DNA of 57,397 nucleotides from Anaerolineaceae bacterium (GCA_019429225.1 JAHYJK010000004.1:1-57397); one strand, 5' to 3'; numbered from the stretch's first letter, positions 26,092 to 35,925 are shown. Made by a program: numbers and translations. Notes: generated by a model from the letters alone, not told the origin.

Positions 26092-27450
26092 TTATGACCG
26101 TTTCTTAAAAACAATAAATATGGGTGTCCCGGTAAATGGGTACTCTTCACGTATGGTATTTTCAATAAAACGAATAAATGTGAAGTGAGCCAACTTAGGC
26201 TCATTGCAGTAAATCATGAAAGTCGGTGGATCTGAACGCACCTGGGTACCATAATACATTTTGAATACCCGCCCGGCTCTGGATGGTGTGTGCATATCCT
26301 GAACATGTTGAATAATCCGGTTTAAGGTCGATGTTGTCATTCTGGCGAGACGTTCTTCCTGAACTTTCAATGCCATGGGCATTACCTGTTCTATGCGTTG
26401 CCCGGTCTTGGCTGAAATAAACAGCAAGGGCACATAATCCATAAAATTCAGATCTTTCCGTATTTGTTCAGTGAATGCCACCATTGTGTGCGTGTCTTTC
26501 TCTATGGCATCCCACTTGTTGACCACCACCACACAACTTTTTCTTGCTTCCAGGATGTATCCAGCAATATGAGCATCCTGGGCTGTGATGCCTTCAATCG
26601 CATCAATCAATAACAATGCCACATCCGCCCTTTCTATGGCACGCATGGAACGCAAGACTGAATATTTTTCCACGCCCTGCTCTACTTTCCCACGGCGTCG
26701 AATCCCTGCTGTATCAATTAAGGTGATGGGCAATCCGTCAATCTCCATCTTGCTATCAATCGCATCACGCGTTGTACCCGGAATGGAGGAAACGATCATC
26801 CTTTCTTTACCGATCAATCGGTTTAAAAGACTGGATTTTCCAACATTCGGTTTTCCCACCAATGCTATTTTTACAGATTCATCCTCTTCTTTTTCAAGGT
26901 CTTCTGGAAAAGTAGCCACCAGAGCATCCAGTAAATCCCCGGTTCCGGTTCCATGCACTGCAGAAACTGCGAATGGTTCACCCATGCCCAACTCGTAGAA
27001 TTGATATACCTCTTCACGAAAGGTTTTACTATCGGCTTTATTTGCAACCAGCAAAATGGGTGGAACGAGTTCGCCGTTGATGGTCTTTTGTTTTCTGCGT
27101 AAAATTTCAGCCACTTCCTGATCGGCAGGAGTGACACCAGAAATGGCGTCCACCACAAACAGGATCGTATCTGCATCTTCGATCGCGATTTCTGCCTGCG
27201 CTTTGATCTCTTCAATAAAATTTGCGGAGCCAATCGAGAGAGGTGTTCTACCGCCAACAGATGGGTCAATCCCTCCCGTGTCAATTACATAAAATGGGCG
27301 TCCGGTCCATTCAGCTTCAGACATCAATCGGTCACGGGTAGTGCCAGGGATATCATCAACAATCGCTTTTCTCTCACCTGTCAGGCGATTAAACAAAGTA
27401 CTTTTGCCGACATTTGGACGTCCGACAAGTGCAACAATCGGTTTATTCAT
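26092..27450 (-). CDS. der: Ribosome-assembly GTPase Der (EngA)
   Basis: A 452-residue double GTPase. The two G1 motifs are GRPNVGKSTLFNRL (residue ~10) and GKPNVGKSSLLNRL (~200), each with its own NKAD/NKWD specificity motif and DTGG/DTAG switch. The C-terminal ~100 residues are the KH-like domain typical of Der, ending FTGTPIFIVFKKRS. It is needed for late 50S ribosome maturation in the cytoplasm. Length and order are normal. Confidence 0.97.
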   Translation of the reverse strand: MNKPIVALVGRPNVGKSTLFNRLTGERKAIVDDIPGTTRDRLMSEAEWTGRPFYVIDTGGIDPSVGGRTPLSIGSANFIEEIKAQAEIAIEDADTILFVVDAISGVTPADQEVAEILRRKQKTINGELVPPILLVANKADSKTFREEVYQFYELGMGEPFAVSAVHGTGTGDLLDALVATFPEDLEKEEDESVKIALVGKPNVGKSSLLNRLIGKERMIVSSIPGTTRDAIDSKMEIDGLPITLIDTAGIRRRGKVEQGVEKYSVLRSMRAIERADVALLLIDAIEGITAQDAHIAGYILEARKSCVVVVNKWDAIEKDTHTMVAFTEQIRKDLNFMDYVPLLFISAKTGQRIEQVMPMALKVQEERLARMTTSTLNRIIQHVQDMHTPSRAGRVFKMYYGTQVRSDPPTFMIYCNEPKLAHFTFIRFIENTIREEYPFTGTPIFIVFKKRS

Positions 27451-27466
27451 TGCTTACTTTCCGCGT

Positions 27467-28720
27467 TTATCCACCCGGTGTGGGTGTTGGCGCTATGATC
27501 ACTTCAATATCGATTAATCCAGGTTGGATACTATCCACCGTGATTTCCTCGGAGGGTAATTCTACCACTGGTTCTAATTGGTATGTTCCGACTTCGTAAT
27601 CGGTCAAATCCAGAACGACTCGAATATCTCCTGGTTTGATTCCATCCAGGATAGGAAGTGGCCCTGAAATCAGTATCGTGATCAATTCAGGAGCAATTAT
27701 CGCCTGCAAATTCTCTGGTAATCCAATGATTTCTATCGGTAGATTAGCAATAGGCATACTGGATTGCACAGCAGCAATACTAACCCGCACTAATACTGTA
27801 CGGTTATCACCCACCACCAGAATACCTTCAGGTAAATCCAGTAGCAAGGATACATCTATATCATCTTTCATTCCCTCCAGATTCAATGGCATTGTTTGCA
27901 CATATCCAGGAAGATCGTTAACAATTTGAGGGTTGGATGAATAAACCGTCACGGCCAACGGAATAACAGAAATATTGGTCAGCCGGTATCCATCTGCCAC
28001 CTGACCTTCGATGGTCACAGAAACAATTACATTGCGATAACCGTAACGCTGGTTGATTTCCAGTAACATATCAACACGATCGGGCGTAAGGGTAACACCA
28101 TTAATTACCATTTCATTTTTATCCAAAGCCACAACATTGATCACTCTGGAAATATCCTCATACGCCAGGTTTATGTCCAGGGTAGCTCTAACTTCAGCCA
28201 CTCTATCAACCTGTGAGATTGGGCCAGTGACTGTTATCTGTCTTATATCTACCACTGGCTCCTCAACCTGATACCCGATTGCTGGTTCACCACGAATATC
28301 CAGAGATAACGGTATTACCTTGCTGGAAAGACTTTCCAGGGTAACAGAAACGGTTCTGGGGGAATAAGAAACAACTTTTACCGGTCGAATGTTTACCTGA
28401 ATCTGAAGATCGACGATATGGGTTCCTGGCTGTAGACCCGAAAGGTCTACAACCGCACGTACCGGTGATTGAGCGCTGATCATTTTATCCCATACCGATT
28501 GTGGGGTATTGAGAACAATCGACACATTCGACGGCAAATCGCTGGTCATTACCAGATTTGTATCCTGCCCAACAATTTCTATCGGTACATTACGTGGATA
28601 AGTTCGATTTTCTGCCGGATCACTGGTTGTAACAGCAATAATCCAGACAGTGATCGCTAAAATTAGCGCAGTCAGAAAGGTTGGAAAAATCCTTTTGGAT
28701 TTTCGAAGGAAGCTCCACAT
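27467..28720 (-). CDS. cdaR: YbbR-domain protein, regulator of diadenylate cyclase (CdaR)
   Basis: A 417-residue protein with one N-terminal membrane anchor (residues ~12-30) followed by about four YbbR repeats, each a strand-rich ~80-residue module with the pattern P-S-x-V-x-V/I-x-L/G (for example SNVSIVLNTPQSVW and PRTVSVTLESLSSKVIPLSL). It ends in a Thr/Pro tail. In Firmicutes CdaR binds and modulates the membrane cyclase CdaA; the two genes here are two bases apart. Confidence 0.9.
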   Translation of the reverse strand: MWSFLRKSKRIFPTFLTALILAITVWIIAVTTSDPAENRTYPRNVPIEIVGQDTNLVMTSDLPSNVSIVLNTPQSVWDKMISAQSPVRAVVDLSGLQPGTHIVDLQIQVNIRPVKVVSYSPRTVSVTLESLSSKVIPLSLDIRGEPAIGYQVEEPVVDIRQITVTGPISQVDRVAEVRATLDINLAYEDISRVINVVALDKNEMVINGVTLTPDRVDMLLEINQRYGYRNVIVSVTIEGQVADGYRLTNISVIPLAVTVYSSNPQIVNDLPGYVQTMPLNLEGMKDDIDVSLLLDLPEGILVVGDNRTVLVRVSIAAVQSSMPIANLPIEIIGLPENLQAIIAPELITILISGPLPILDGIKPGDIRVVLDLTDYEVGTYQLEPVVELPSEEITVDSIQPGLIDIEVIIAPTPTPGG

Positions 28721-28722
28721 AA

Positions 28723-29604
28723 TTAATCTTCCTCCTTAGGATGTAAACCGGGTATTCTAATTTTCCATCCAAATATATTGATGTAATCTACGATGCCAGG
28801 TACTGGCCGGAAAAGTGCAATTAACATATTTTCTAATCGATCAGAATCCAACCCTCGAATTAAACGGCCAGCCTGCGCCACCGAAATTGACCCGGTCTCT
28901 TCCGATACCACGATTACAACCGCATCGCTGGCTTCAGAGGAACCTAAGGCTGCCCTGTGACGTAATCCCATTTGTCTTTCCGGTGTGCGATTCAAAATAC
29001 CACTGGCGGATAAAGGCAAAACACTGGAAGCTGCTAAAATCCGGCTTCCGGAAATAACAACAGCGCCATCATGCAATGGTGAATTGGGATAGAATATCTG
29101 CAATAACAATTCTGGTGAAACAACTGCATCCATATAAACACCAGTTTGAACATATTCCTGTAAAGAATCAATTCTTTCCAGCACAATTAAAGCTCCATGT
29201 CTACGAGCGGAAAGCCGGGCGCAGGCAATACTGATAATATGCATGGTATTTTTTATGTCTTCTTCAGAAGCCAGATTTCGCCGGAACAGGTTCGATGATC
29301 CAGCGCGTCCTAATCGTTCCAATCCTCGTCGTATCTCAGGAGCAAAAATGACAGGAATAGCCAATAAGAGTGCAGGTAATGTTGTTTGAATTAACCAGGA
29401 AAAGGCAGGCAGTTCGATGAATTGTGTTAATAATGCCAACAAAATAACCAGAAATATCACACCGCGCAATAAAATCGTTGCCTGGGTATCTCGTAAGAGT
29501 GCCAGAATCGTGAAGAAAATAAGGGTAACCAACACCAGGTCAAGCACACTTAACCAATTTATTCGTTGGAATATAAATAAAATCTCATTTAAAAATTCTG
29601 ACAC
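28723..29604 (-). CDS. cdaA: Diadenylate cyclase CdaA (c-di-AMP synthase)
   Basis: A 293-residue membrane enzyme: three N-terminal transmembrane helices (up to residue ~95) and a DAC catalytic domain with both active-site motifs, the DGA of SPLHDGAVVISG and the RHR of MGLRHRAALG followed by VVIVVSEETGSIS. It makes c-di-AMP from two ATP. The partner cdaR is directly downstream; glmM, usually third in this cluster, is absent and der is found instead. Confidence 0.96.
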   Translation of the reverse strand: MSEFLNEILFIFQRINWLSVLDLVLVTLIFFTILALLRDTQATILLRGVIFLVILLALLTQFIELPAFSWLIQTTLPALLLAIPVIFAPEIRRGLERLGRAGSSNLFRRNLASEEDIKNTMHIISIACARLSARRHGALIVLERIDSLQEYVQTGVYMDAVVSPELLLQIFYPNSPLHDGAVVISGSRILAASSVLPLSASGILNRTPERQMGLRHRAALGSSEASDAVVIVVSEETGSISVAQAGRLIRGLDSDRLENMLIALFRPVPGIVDYINIFGWKIRIPGLHPKEED

Positions 29605-29616
29605 TTTTCTCTCTCT

Positions 29617-30759
29617 TTAGATTGGTTTTAACACACGATCCTGTCTTAATTTTTTGAATAGTAATATGGAACCCTCTGGCATAGAATCTCGTGCTGCAAA
29701 CATCCAGGCAATCACCTTTAATTCATCCGGGGTGCGGATTTCATAACCTAATGGGTGCCAGATCTGTTCCAACTTAGCCATCTTTTCATTCAGGAACAAC
29801 AATGAAATCTCACATTGTAACTCTCCCGATGCCCGTTCCATTTCATTAATTAAAAGGGGGATTGCCTTGTCGTATGGAACATGATCAAGAATGCGTAGAT
29901 CTACTGTTCGAGCAACCAGATTTTCAACCTGCCAGCCCAGAATTCCGACCATTGTTTCTCCAGCCTGTAAAACCAGAAATGCTTTCTCCCCAAAAGCCTC
30001 CATGATGTCCCGGCGATTAAATGACCTGCCATTATCAGGAAATTGGTTGAAGAATTCAGCAATTTCATTGGATCGACGAGGAGTACCTCTGCGGACAGTT
30101 AATTCACCGCTGATGGATTGAACTGTAGCCAGGGTGGCTTCACTCTCGGATGCTTGTTTTGGTACAAGCTTGAGCCAGTTATCATTTACTTGTTTCCAGG
30201 TATCCTCAACAGAACCTGCATTATCAATAACCACCTGGGCTGCTTTGATTTTTTCTTCCTGTGGAGGTTGGGCATCAATCCGCTGTTGGGCGTCTACAAC
30301 ACTCATTTTCCGACGTATGACCAAACGCTCAAGCTGGATATCGGGAGGGGTCTGTGTAACCCAGATGCTATCGCATGTCTCTTTGATTTCTGATTCCAGG
30401 AGTTTGATGGCTTCAATCACAATGACTTTATGTTTTACGCGTTTAATGATGTAATCCAATGCCTGAAAAACCAGTGGATGAACAATTTCCTCCAGAATTT
30501 TCAAAGCCTCAGGATCATTAAAGACCAATCGACCCAGTTTTTTGCGGTCAATTTCTCCATCATCACTCACCATCCATTGACCAAATTGGGATATGACTTT
30601 TTTGTATCCCGGCGCGCCTTTCGCGATAGCCCGATGTGCAAGCGCATCCGCATCAATACCGAAAGCTCCCAGGTGTTCCAGCATACGCCGAACAACACTT
30701 TTTCCTGTACCAATATTTCCGGTTAACCCAATAACGAGCTTACCAGCCCATTTGCCCAA
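29617..30759 (-). CDS. coaE: Dephospho-CoA kinase with C-terminal GNAT-like domain
   Basis: Residues ~7-200 are dephospho-CoA kinase (last step of CoA synthesis): P-loop GLTGNIGTGKSVVRRM, FGIDADALAH, and VIEAIKLLESEI plus the LVIRRKMSVVDAQQRI lid. An unusual extension of ~170 residues follows (GELTVRRGTPRRSNEIAEF, VLQAGETMVGILGWQVEN, WHPLGYEIRTPDELKVIAW), which has the strand-helix order of an acetyltransferase (GNAT-like) fold. Normal CoaE is ~200 residues, so this is a fusion. Whether the extra domain is an active acyltransferase is not known; no clear acetyl-CoA loop is seen. Confidence 0.9.
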   Translation of the reverse strand: MGKWAGKLVIGLTGNIGTGKSVVRRMLEHLGAFGIDADALAHRAIAKGAPGYKKVISQFGQWMVSDDGEIDRKKLGRLVFNDPEALKILEEIVHPLVFQALDYIIKRVKHKVIVIEAIKLLESEIKETCDSIWVTQTPPDIQLERLVIRRKMSVVDAQQRIDAQPPQEEKIKAAQVVIDNAGSVEDTWKQVNDNWLKLVPKQASESEATLATVQSISGELTVRRGTPRRSNEIAEFFNQFPDNGRSFNRRDIMEAFGEKAFLVLQAGETMVGILGWQVENLVARTVDLRILDHVPYDKAIPLLINEMERASGELQCEISLLFLNEKMAKLEQIWHPLGYEIRTPDELKVIAWMFAARDSMPEGSILLFKKLRQDRVLKPI

Positions 30760-30863
30760 TTTTCCTCCTTAATTATGGAAAAAATCTTTGATCCTCCTTC
30801 ATTTTAGCTTTGCGAGGCAAGAATGTCAAAGGTTTGTCATTTAGAAAATTCATCCATCCATAA

Positions 30864-32180
30864 TCATTTCGATGAAACGATCGGCAAGAAGATCTTATGA
30901 TTTAACCCTTCGGGTATTAATAAGGTGCGTAGTCGAATGGTACCTTCATAGCTTTGACCTGGCCAGGCTGGCAACGATTGCCAGATTCCTTCCGTATCTC
31001 TGAACCAGGTTTTATCAGCAGATAATGGACCATGATGATCCAGTGTAAGAAGATTAGAATTAAACTTATTTTTTACATTCAACACAACCGCAATTTCACT
31101 ATCCTCTGGTATTTCCAGATTCTGGTTTATCTTTATATGATGGTATCCAGCGTAGGGAATATCTATCTCAGCTGATTTATACAGGAGATTTATTAGTCCG
31201 ATTCCATCAAATCGCTCGTAAATATCTATTGACACAAAAGCAGCATCACTAGTCCAAAATTCAACTGATAGTAGAATTTCATTTTGTTCAATCTCAAATA
31301 ATGACATACTGGAAGCACTTTTCAAGTCACTAACAGTCAAGTGTTTCGTATATCCTGCTTCATCATAGAAATGAATTTTATTAAAAACTGAATTTTTCTC
31401 CCAGCCCGTCACCGTCGCTAAGGAACTTCCGATCCCTGCTTTTCCATAAGCAATGTTAAAGTATCCATCATTACCCCACTCTGTGCCATAGCTGTTCTTC
31501 ACAATCCAGGCACCTTTCCCACCAGTATAGCTTAGTTCATCATCCCAACCCACTATCAAAACGCCATGAGTCCATTTATTCGGATCAGTGGATGTTCCGT
31601 ACAGCACACAATCACCAGAATAACTGGAAAAACCAGAAATTTTCGGATCCATCTGTGAATAGAGCGGACCATGTTCTCTTAACTTTTGTTTGATCAATTC
31701 AATTGAAGCTGGTTTATCACTTGGACCAAACTGTTGCCATTCAGTGATGTAGTATTGCGATTTACAACTTGTATTACAGACTGTATCATAATCCACATAA
31801 GGATCACAGGTTTCAAGCACCAACCCCTCCTGAGTAAAAAGGTTGGTTAATATCTTGAAATTTCCACCTTCACAGGTGTTGAGTGGTAATCCAGCATAAT
31901 GGGTCAATGCATGCCAGTTACACTCTTTGGCATGATTCACCGAAAAATCCACCTTAACCTTATCTTTTTTCCAGATGGCTGCCTGCACTGCATCCACGGC
32001 TGCAAAAGCATAACCCGCGTTACAATTGCCCTGATCATGGACAGGGAAATCATAGCCATCACTACGCCAATCAAAATTGGGTAAATCTTCGTCTGTAGCC
32101 TGACTGACTGTTTCTGGATAAAGAAGTAAAGAAATGATACCAACAAAAATCAAAACTCCTCGTAACAATGTGAGCCGCAT
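30864..32180 (-). CDS. Secreted papain-family (C1A) protein lacking the catalytic cysteine
   Basis: A 438-residue secreted protein with an N-terminal signal, a papain fold at about 35-265 and a C-terminal beta-sandwich. The papain landmarks are the oxyanion Gln (HDQGNC), the catalytic His (THGVLIVGW) and the Asn with flanking motif (VKNSYGTEWG), but the residue at papain Cys25 is Gly: DQGNCNAGYAF against the family DQGxCGSCWAF. The disulfide cysteine two-three residues earlier is kept. There is no propeptide. The C-terminal tail HKIFLPIVSSK is the FLPIV-type end common in secreted Chloroflexota proteins. It is probably a binding or structural pseudoenzyme. Confidence 0.88.
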   Translation of the reverse strand: MRLTLLRGVLIFVGIISLLLYPETVSQATDEDLPNFDWRSDGYDFPVHDQGNCNAGYAFAAVDAVQAAIWKKDKVKVDFSVNHAKECNWHALTHYAGLPLNTCEGGNFKILTNLFTQEGLVLETCDPYVDYDTVCNTSCKSQYYITEWQQFGPSDKPASIELIKQKLREHGPLYSQMDPKISGFSSYSGDCVLYGTSTDPNKWTHGVLIVGWDDELSYTGGKGAWIVKNSYGTEWGNDGYFNIAYGKAGIGSSLATVTGWEKNSVFNKIHFYDEAGYTKHLTVSDLKSASSMSLFEIEQNEILLSVEFWTSDAAFVSIDIYERFDGIGLINLLYKSAEIDIPYAGYHHIKINQNLEIPEDSEIAVVLNVKNKFNSNLLTLDHHGPLSADKTWFRDTEGIWQSLPAWPGQSYEGTIRLRTLLIPEGLNHKIFLPIVSSK

Positions 32181-32436
32181 TGAAACCTCCGGGATATTTG
32201 ATACATTGATTATAGAATAAAAAATTTTTTATTTTTTATTTTCAGCTTTAATTTTCATAGACCACCCGTCCATGTTCAGGATAACAAAACCCGGATATAA
32301 TCACGGCTGTTTCATTTAAATACCATCACCATAAAGAAATCTGAAAATAATTAGATTGATCTCGATTTGTTGGTGAAATTCAAAAATTATTAGACAGAAT
32401 CAGTCTAAAACTGATGAGATGAGGTGTTCATTGTCC

Positions 32437-33345
32437 ATGAGAGACTTTAAGAATCAATTAAGCCGTGAAATTTCCACGATGAAATTTACCCGTTCCACAT
32501 TCAAAGATTATTTCTTTATCATCCTGGGTGTGATCATCCAGGCTTTTGCCATGCGCCTCTTCCTGGTGCCTGCCTATCTGGTGAGCGGTGGCGTCAGTGG
32601 AGCAGCCCAGTTGATCAATCACCTTACTGATTTTCCGATCGGTCTGATGATATTAATTGGCAACATTCCTCTTTTCGTCCTGGGATGGCGCTATCTGGGT
32701 GGACTGCGTTTTGCCTTGCGGACAGCGGTAGCAATCCTGATTTTCTCCTTTTTAACCGATTTTCTGGTCTTGTTTATCTCCCCTGAAGGGGTGACTGATG
32801 ATCTGGTTCTTAATAGTATTTACGGTGGCTTGATGTATGGTATCGGTTTGGGAATGGTATATCGCGGAAAAGGTACCAGTGGCGGCAGTGATATTCTTGG
32901 CCGTATCCTCAACCATCGCTTTGGTATTTCCATCTCCACTTCCTATCTCATAACGGACTCTCTGGTTGTGTTAATGGGTGGTTTGGTCTTCGACTGGGAA
33001 CGTGCGCTGTATGGTTTAGCTGTCATTTATGTCAGCGGGTTGGCAGCTGAGATCGCCTTTGAGGGCCGAGCGGTTTACCGCACTGCGATGATTATTACCT
33101 ATGATTCAGAAGAGGTTTCTAAAAGAATTTTTACAACACTGGAGCGTGGAGTCACCTTGTTGCATGGCATGGGAGGATACACTCATGAGGAAAGGAATGT
33201 CCTGTATTGCGTCATTACCCAATCAGAAATTCCCCAACTAAAAGAAATCGTCAAAGAAGTTGATCCACGGGCATTTATGGTGATTGGACAGGCACATGAA
33301 GCGCTGGGGGAAGGTTTCCGCCCATTGATGGAAGCCAAGAATTGA
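32437..33345 (+). CDS. YitT-family membrane protein (DUF161/DUF2179)
   Basis: About 302 residues: five to six N-terminal transmembrane helices (motifs LVSGGVSGAAQLINH, GTSGGSDILGRILNHRFGIS) and a C-terminal cytoplasmic DUF2179 domain (GVTLLHGMGGYTHEERNVLY, DPRAFMVIGQAHEALG). Function of the family is poorly defined. ATG 32437 is chosen because GAGGTG lies ten bases upstream; in-frame ATGs at 32419 and 32479 are alternatives. The 238-base gap upstream is AT-rich and shows no gene. Confidence 0.9.
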   Translation: MRDFKNQLSREISTMKFTRSTFKDYFFIILGVIIQAFAMRLFLVPAYLVSGGVSGAAQLINHLTDFPIGLMILIGNIPLFVLGWRYLGGLRFALRTAVAILIFSFLTDFLVLFISPEGVTDDLVLNSIYGGLMYGIGLGMVYRGKGTSGGSDILGRILNHRFGISISTSYLITDSLVVLMGGLVFDWERALYGLAVIYVSGLAAEIAFEGRAVYRTAMIITYDSEEVSKRIFTTLERGVTLLHGMGGYTHEERNVLYCVITQSEIPQLKEIVKEVDPRAFMVIGQAHEALGEGFRPLMEAKN

Positions 33346-33349
33346 CCTG

Positions 33350-34024
33350 TTAAAGCAAACCCAACATCAATAATGCACCAGTAGCGATGCCTATTTGCCC
33401 CAGATGATAGGTGAACATCACCAAAAAATTTCCATATGGCACAGGGCGTAGAAACCTTCCAGTTGCCAGAAGTGTATCCGAAATTGTAAACAAAAGCGCA
33501 CCGACACTGGCGATTAATGCAGATTCACTGGTCCATTGATCACGGAACCAGGTCATCATGGCAGAAAAAAACATGATCGTGATGGTCACCATATACAAAA
33601 CCACAGGTAACCATAATCTCCTGTGTTCCAATCTACGCCGCACACCCCCCACGATGCGAGGATAAGCCACAATGACTAAACCAATCACTAAAAGTAAAGG
33701 TATAAGCCCCCACCCATTGAGATTGAAAGTGCCAAAGCTGAATCCAATGATATAGAGTAAATGTGCAATCAAAAATGAAAATAAACCCGCTATAAAGAAC
33801 CGCGAGCGTAACAACAAGAATACATCTCCAACCAGCGAAAATAGAAGACCAGCTCCAAACCAAAACCCTGCTTGAACCCATCCACCCAGAAGCGAAAAAA
33901 TTAATATTAACAAAATCAATGAAAGTGGTTTTGTAATGAAACGCACCTTGATCCAGCGTTTTCCTGCAGCAACCCATTCCAATGGCATAATCAAACCCAA
34001 AACGATCACCAAATAAGGGATCAT
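33350..34024 (-). CDS. YhhN/TMEM86-family membrane protein (lysoplasmalogenase-like)
   Basis: A 224-residue, eight-helix membrane protein. Family landmarks are the acidic GAGLLFSLVGDVFLLL and SFLIAHLLYIIGF, and a later FTISDTLLATGRF with a conserved Asp. YhhN proteins hydrolyse the vinyl-ether bond of lysoplasmalogens, or are of unknown role in many bacteria. Convergent to YitT with only four bases between the stops. Confidence 0.88.
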   Translation of the reverse strand: MIPYLVIVLGLIMPLEWVAAGKRWIKVRFITKPLSLILLILIFSLLGGWVQAGFWFGAGLLFSLVGDVFLLLRSRFFIAGLFSFLIAHLLYIIGFSFGTFNLNGWGLIPLLLVIGLVIVAYPRIVGGVRRRLEHRRLWLPVVLYMVTITIMFFSAMMTWFRDQWTSESALIASVGALLFTISDTLLATGRFLRPVPYGNFLVMFTYHLGQIGIATGALLMLGLL

Positions 34025-34362
34025 GAATTCACCTGAAAATGATTATGTATTCGCGTGAATACCTTAGAATTAATTTGAAGTTTTTTTATACACTCAAAAA
34101 CGCCAGTCCCCATCATCCTCTCATCCCGATCAAACCTTAAAATTTATTACAGGTCAAACGTATCCATCAACAATGCAACCCTATACTAAACCTTTATCCC
34201 ATGTGAGAATCACAAAAATCTCCTCAAAAACATAATGCTATGCTTTGATTATAGAAGGTAATTTGAATTCTACATTCAATAATTTATTTCCAATCATTTT
34301 TCTGTCTCTGATGACCACCCGAAAATCAGATTCGGTTTATCCAAAACAACACGAAAAAATCC

Positions 34363-34390
34363 TTGCAACTTTATTTCAAATCAGTATAAT
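34363..34390 (+). promoter_or_regulatory. Promoter of the liv operon
   Basis: TTGCAA (34363-34368) and a consensus TATAAT (34385-34390) with a 16-base spacer. It is the best promoter in the gap and points at the liv operon. Confidence 0.65.
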
Positions 34391-34598
34391 GAATAAATCA
34401 ATTGAGTAAAAAGATAAAATTTGTAAACTCTAAATTGTTTGTTCTTTATCGAAAACAAGCATGGAAAAATTTATTGTCTTTTAACTTGATTCAAGCTCAT
34501 CAAACTTCCTTAAGATCCCGCTTCTATCAAAAATTTTTCCTAAAAATCTATACTTTAGTCAATAACGGTATGTGTCTGATCAATGCTCTTCTTTGAAC

Positions 34599-34609
34599 TG
34601 GAGGTGATG
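34599..34609 (+). promoter_or_regulatory. Orphan Shine-Dalgarno in the livK leader
   Basis: TGGAGGTGATG matches the 16S anti-Shine-Dalgarno almost fully but lies 105 bases upstream of the livK start. An ATG occurs only two bases after GGAGG, normally too close, and would give a 24-residue peptide MTIGFLTFW...ISLN. Similar orphan sites stand before the two other binding-protein genes in this window (6583 and 56592). Confidence 0.5.
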
Positions 34610-34709
34610 ACTATAGGTTTTTTAACTTTTTGGCTTATACGAGTTGAGGGTAACAATCGTATAACAATCTCTTTAAATTAATCTGGTGTAGTTTTAGAAG
34701 GATGAGAAA

Positions 34710-35885
34710 ATGAAAATGAAATTGGTCGTTACTATTGTTTCTGTCTTACTTGTCACCGCGTTTTTTGCTTCAGCGTGTGCTGCTGGGGGTGGAGATACAA
34801 TCAAAATTGGCATCAATGCTGAGATCACTGGTGATAAACCAAAGGTTGGCGAACAAAGTAAATTCGCTGCAGAAATGTATGTCAAAGAAATTAATGAAGC
34901 CGGGGGAATTGATGTCGGCGGGAAAAATTACAAGCTAGAATTGGTCATTGAGGATAATAATGCTACAGCTGAAGGTTCAGCGGGAGCAGCCAATAAATTG
35001 ATCAGTCAGGATAATATCCTTGCCATGGTAGGTCCTAACCCAAGCAATGCTGCTGTCCCGGCTGGCGAGGTTGCCAATAATCTCGAGACACCTATGATCA
35101 GCCCCTGGTCAACCAATCCGAATACAACATTGAATCGTCCCTGGGTATTTCGAACACCTTTCCTGGATCCCTTCCAGGGCCCTGTAGTAGCAAATTTTGC
35201 TTCTGCCAAATTTAATGCTACTACGGCATGTGTTTTGTTTGATATTGCCAGTGACTACCCTAAAGGTTTGGCAGATAATTTCAAGGAAGCATGGGAAAAA
35301 TTACATGGTGCCGGTTCTGTTGCAAAGTTTGAAAGCTTCACGACCGGTGATCAGGATTTCAGTGCCCAATTAACCTCCATCAAATCCTCTGGTTGTGAAG
35401 TACTCTTTACTCCTCAATATTACCAGGAGGTTCCATTAATTGTTTCACAGGCAAAAGACCTCGGAATGGATATTCCAATCATGGGAAGTGACTCATGGGG
35501 AGATCCTCAACTATTAGAACTATGTGGTTCTGATTGCGAAGGAGCATTTTTCAGTACGCACTATGTTGCCAATGGTGCAACCGGAGCAACCAAAGATTTC
35601 ATTGACAAATACAATGCTGCTTACAATTACATACCAGGGGATGTGGCAGCTTTAACCTGGGATTCGATGATGATTGTTACGCAAGCTATCAAGAATTGTG
35701 GAACTATCACCGGAAATCTAACAGAAGATCGAACATGCGTTCGTGATGGTATGGCGAAAATAAAAGACTTTGACGGTATCACTGGAAATATGACCTTTGA
35801 CGCACAAGGTGACCCGATCAAATGCGCAGTTATTGTCGAGATTCAGAATAGTGAATTCATCGCCTTTGATTCAGCCTGTCCATAA
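34710..35885 (+). CDS. livK: Branched-chain amino-acid ABC binding lipoprotein (LivK)
   Basis: A 391-residue lipoprotein: signal with lipobox ASAC at residue ~24, then a type-I periplasmic-binding (Leu/Ile/Val) domain starting DTIKIGINAEITGDKPKVG. Landmarks include IEDNNATAEGSAGAANKLI and AMVGPNPSNAAVPAGEVAN. It captures branched-chain or other amino acids outside the cell and delivers them to LivHM. AGAAGGATGAG precedes ATG 34710. It is the first of five liv genes in the canonical order K-H-M-G-F. Confidence 0.95.
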   Translation: MKMKLVVTIVSVLLVTAFFASACAAGGGDTIKIGINAEITGDKPKVGEQSKFAAEMYVKEINEAGGIDVGGKNYKLELVIEDNNATAEGSAGAANKLISQDNILAMVGPNPSNAAVPAGEVANNLETPMISPWSTNPNTTLNRPWVFRTPFLDPFQGPVVANFASAKFNATTACVLFDIASDYPKGLADNFKEAWEKLHGAGSVAKFESFTTGDQDFSAQLTSIKSSGCEVLFTPQYYQEVPLIVSQAKDLGMDIPIMGSDSWGDPQLLELCGSDCEGAFFSTHYVANGATGATKDFIDKYNAAYNYIPGDVAALTWDSMMIVTQAIKNCGTITGNLTEDRTCVRDGMAKIKDFDGITGNMTFDAQGDPIKCAVIVEIQNSEFIAFDSACP

Positions 35886-35925
35886 GTAAATTAGTGAATA
35901 AATTATCGGGTTAATCTTTGGAATT

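Larger units (their letters stand above)
34025..34709 (+). other. Long intergenic leader region upstream of livK
   Basis: This 685-base gap has no credible gene; a 64-codon frame at 34402 has no ribosome site and poor composition. It contains the promoter at 34363-34390, an isolated Shine-Dalgarno at 34599-34609 and an 8-bp leader hairpin (TTATACGA 34635-34642 with TCGTATAA 34657-34664). The livK message would therefore carry a leader of about 310 nt. Confidence 0.6.

Noticed and set aside
34402-34596. 64-codon frame in the livK leader
   Set aside because: No ribosome site and low-complexity Lys/Leu/Asn composition in an AT-rich leader; probably non-coding.
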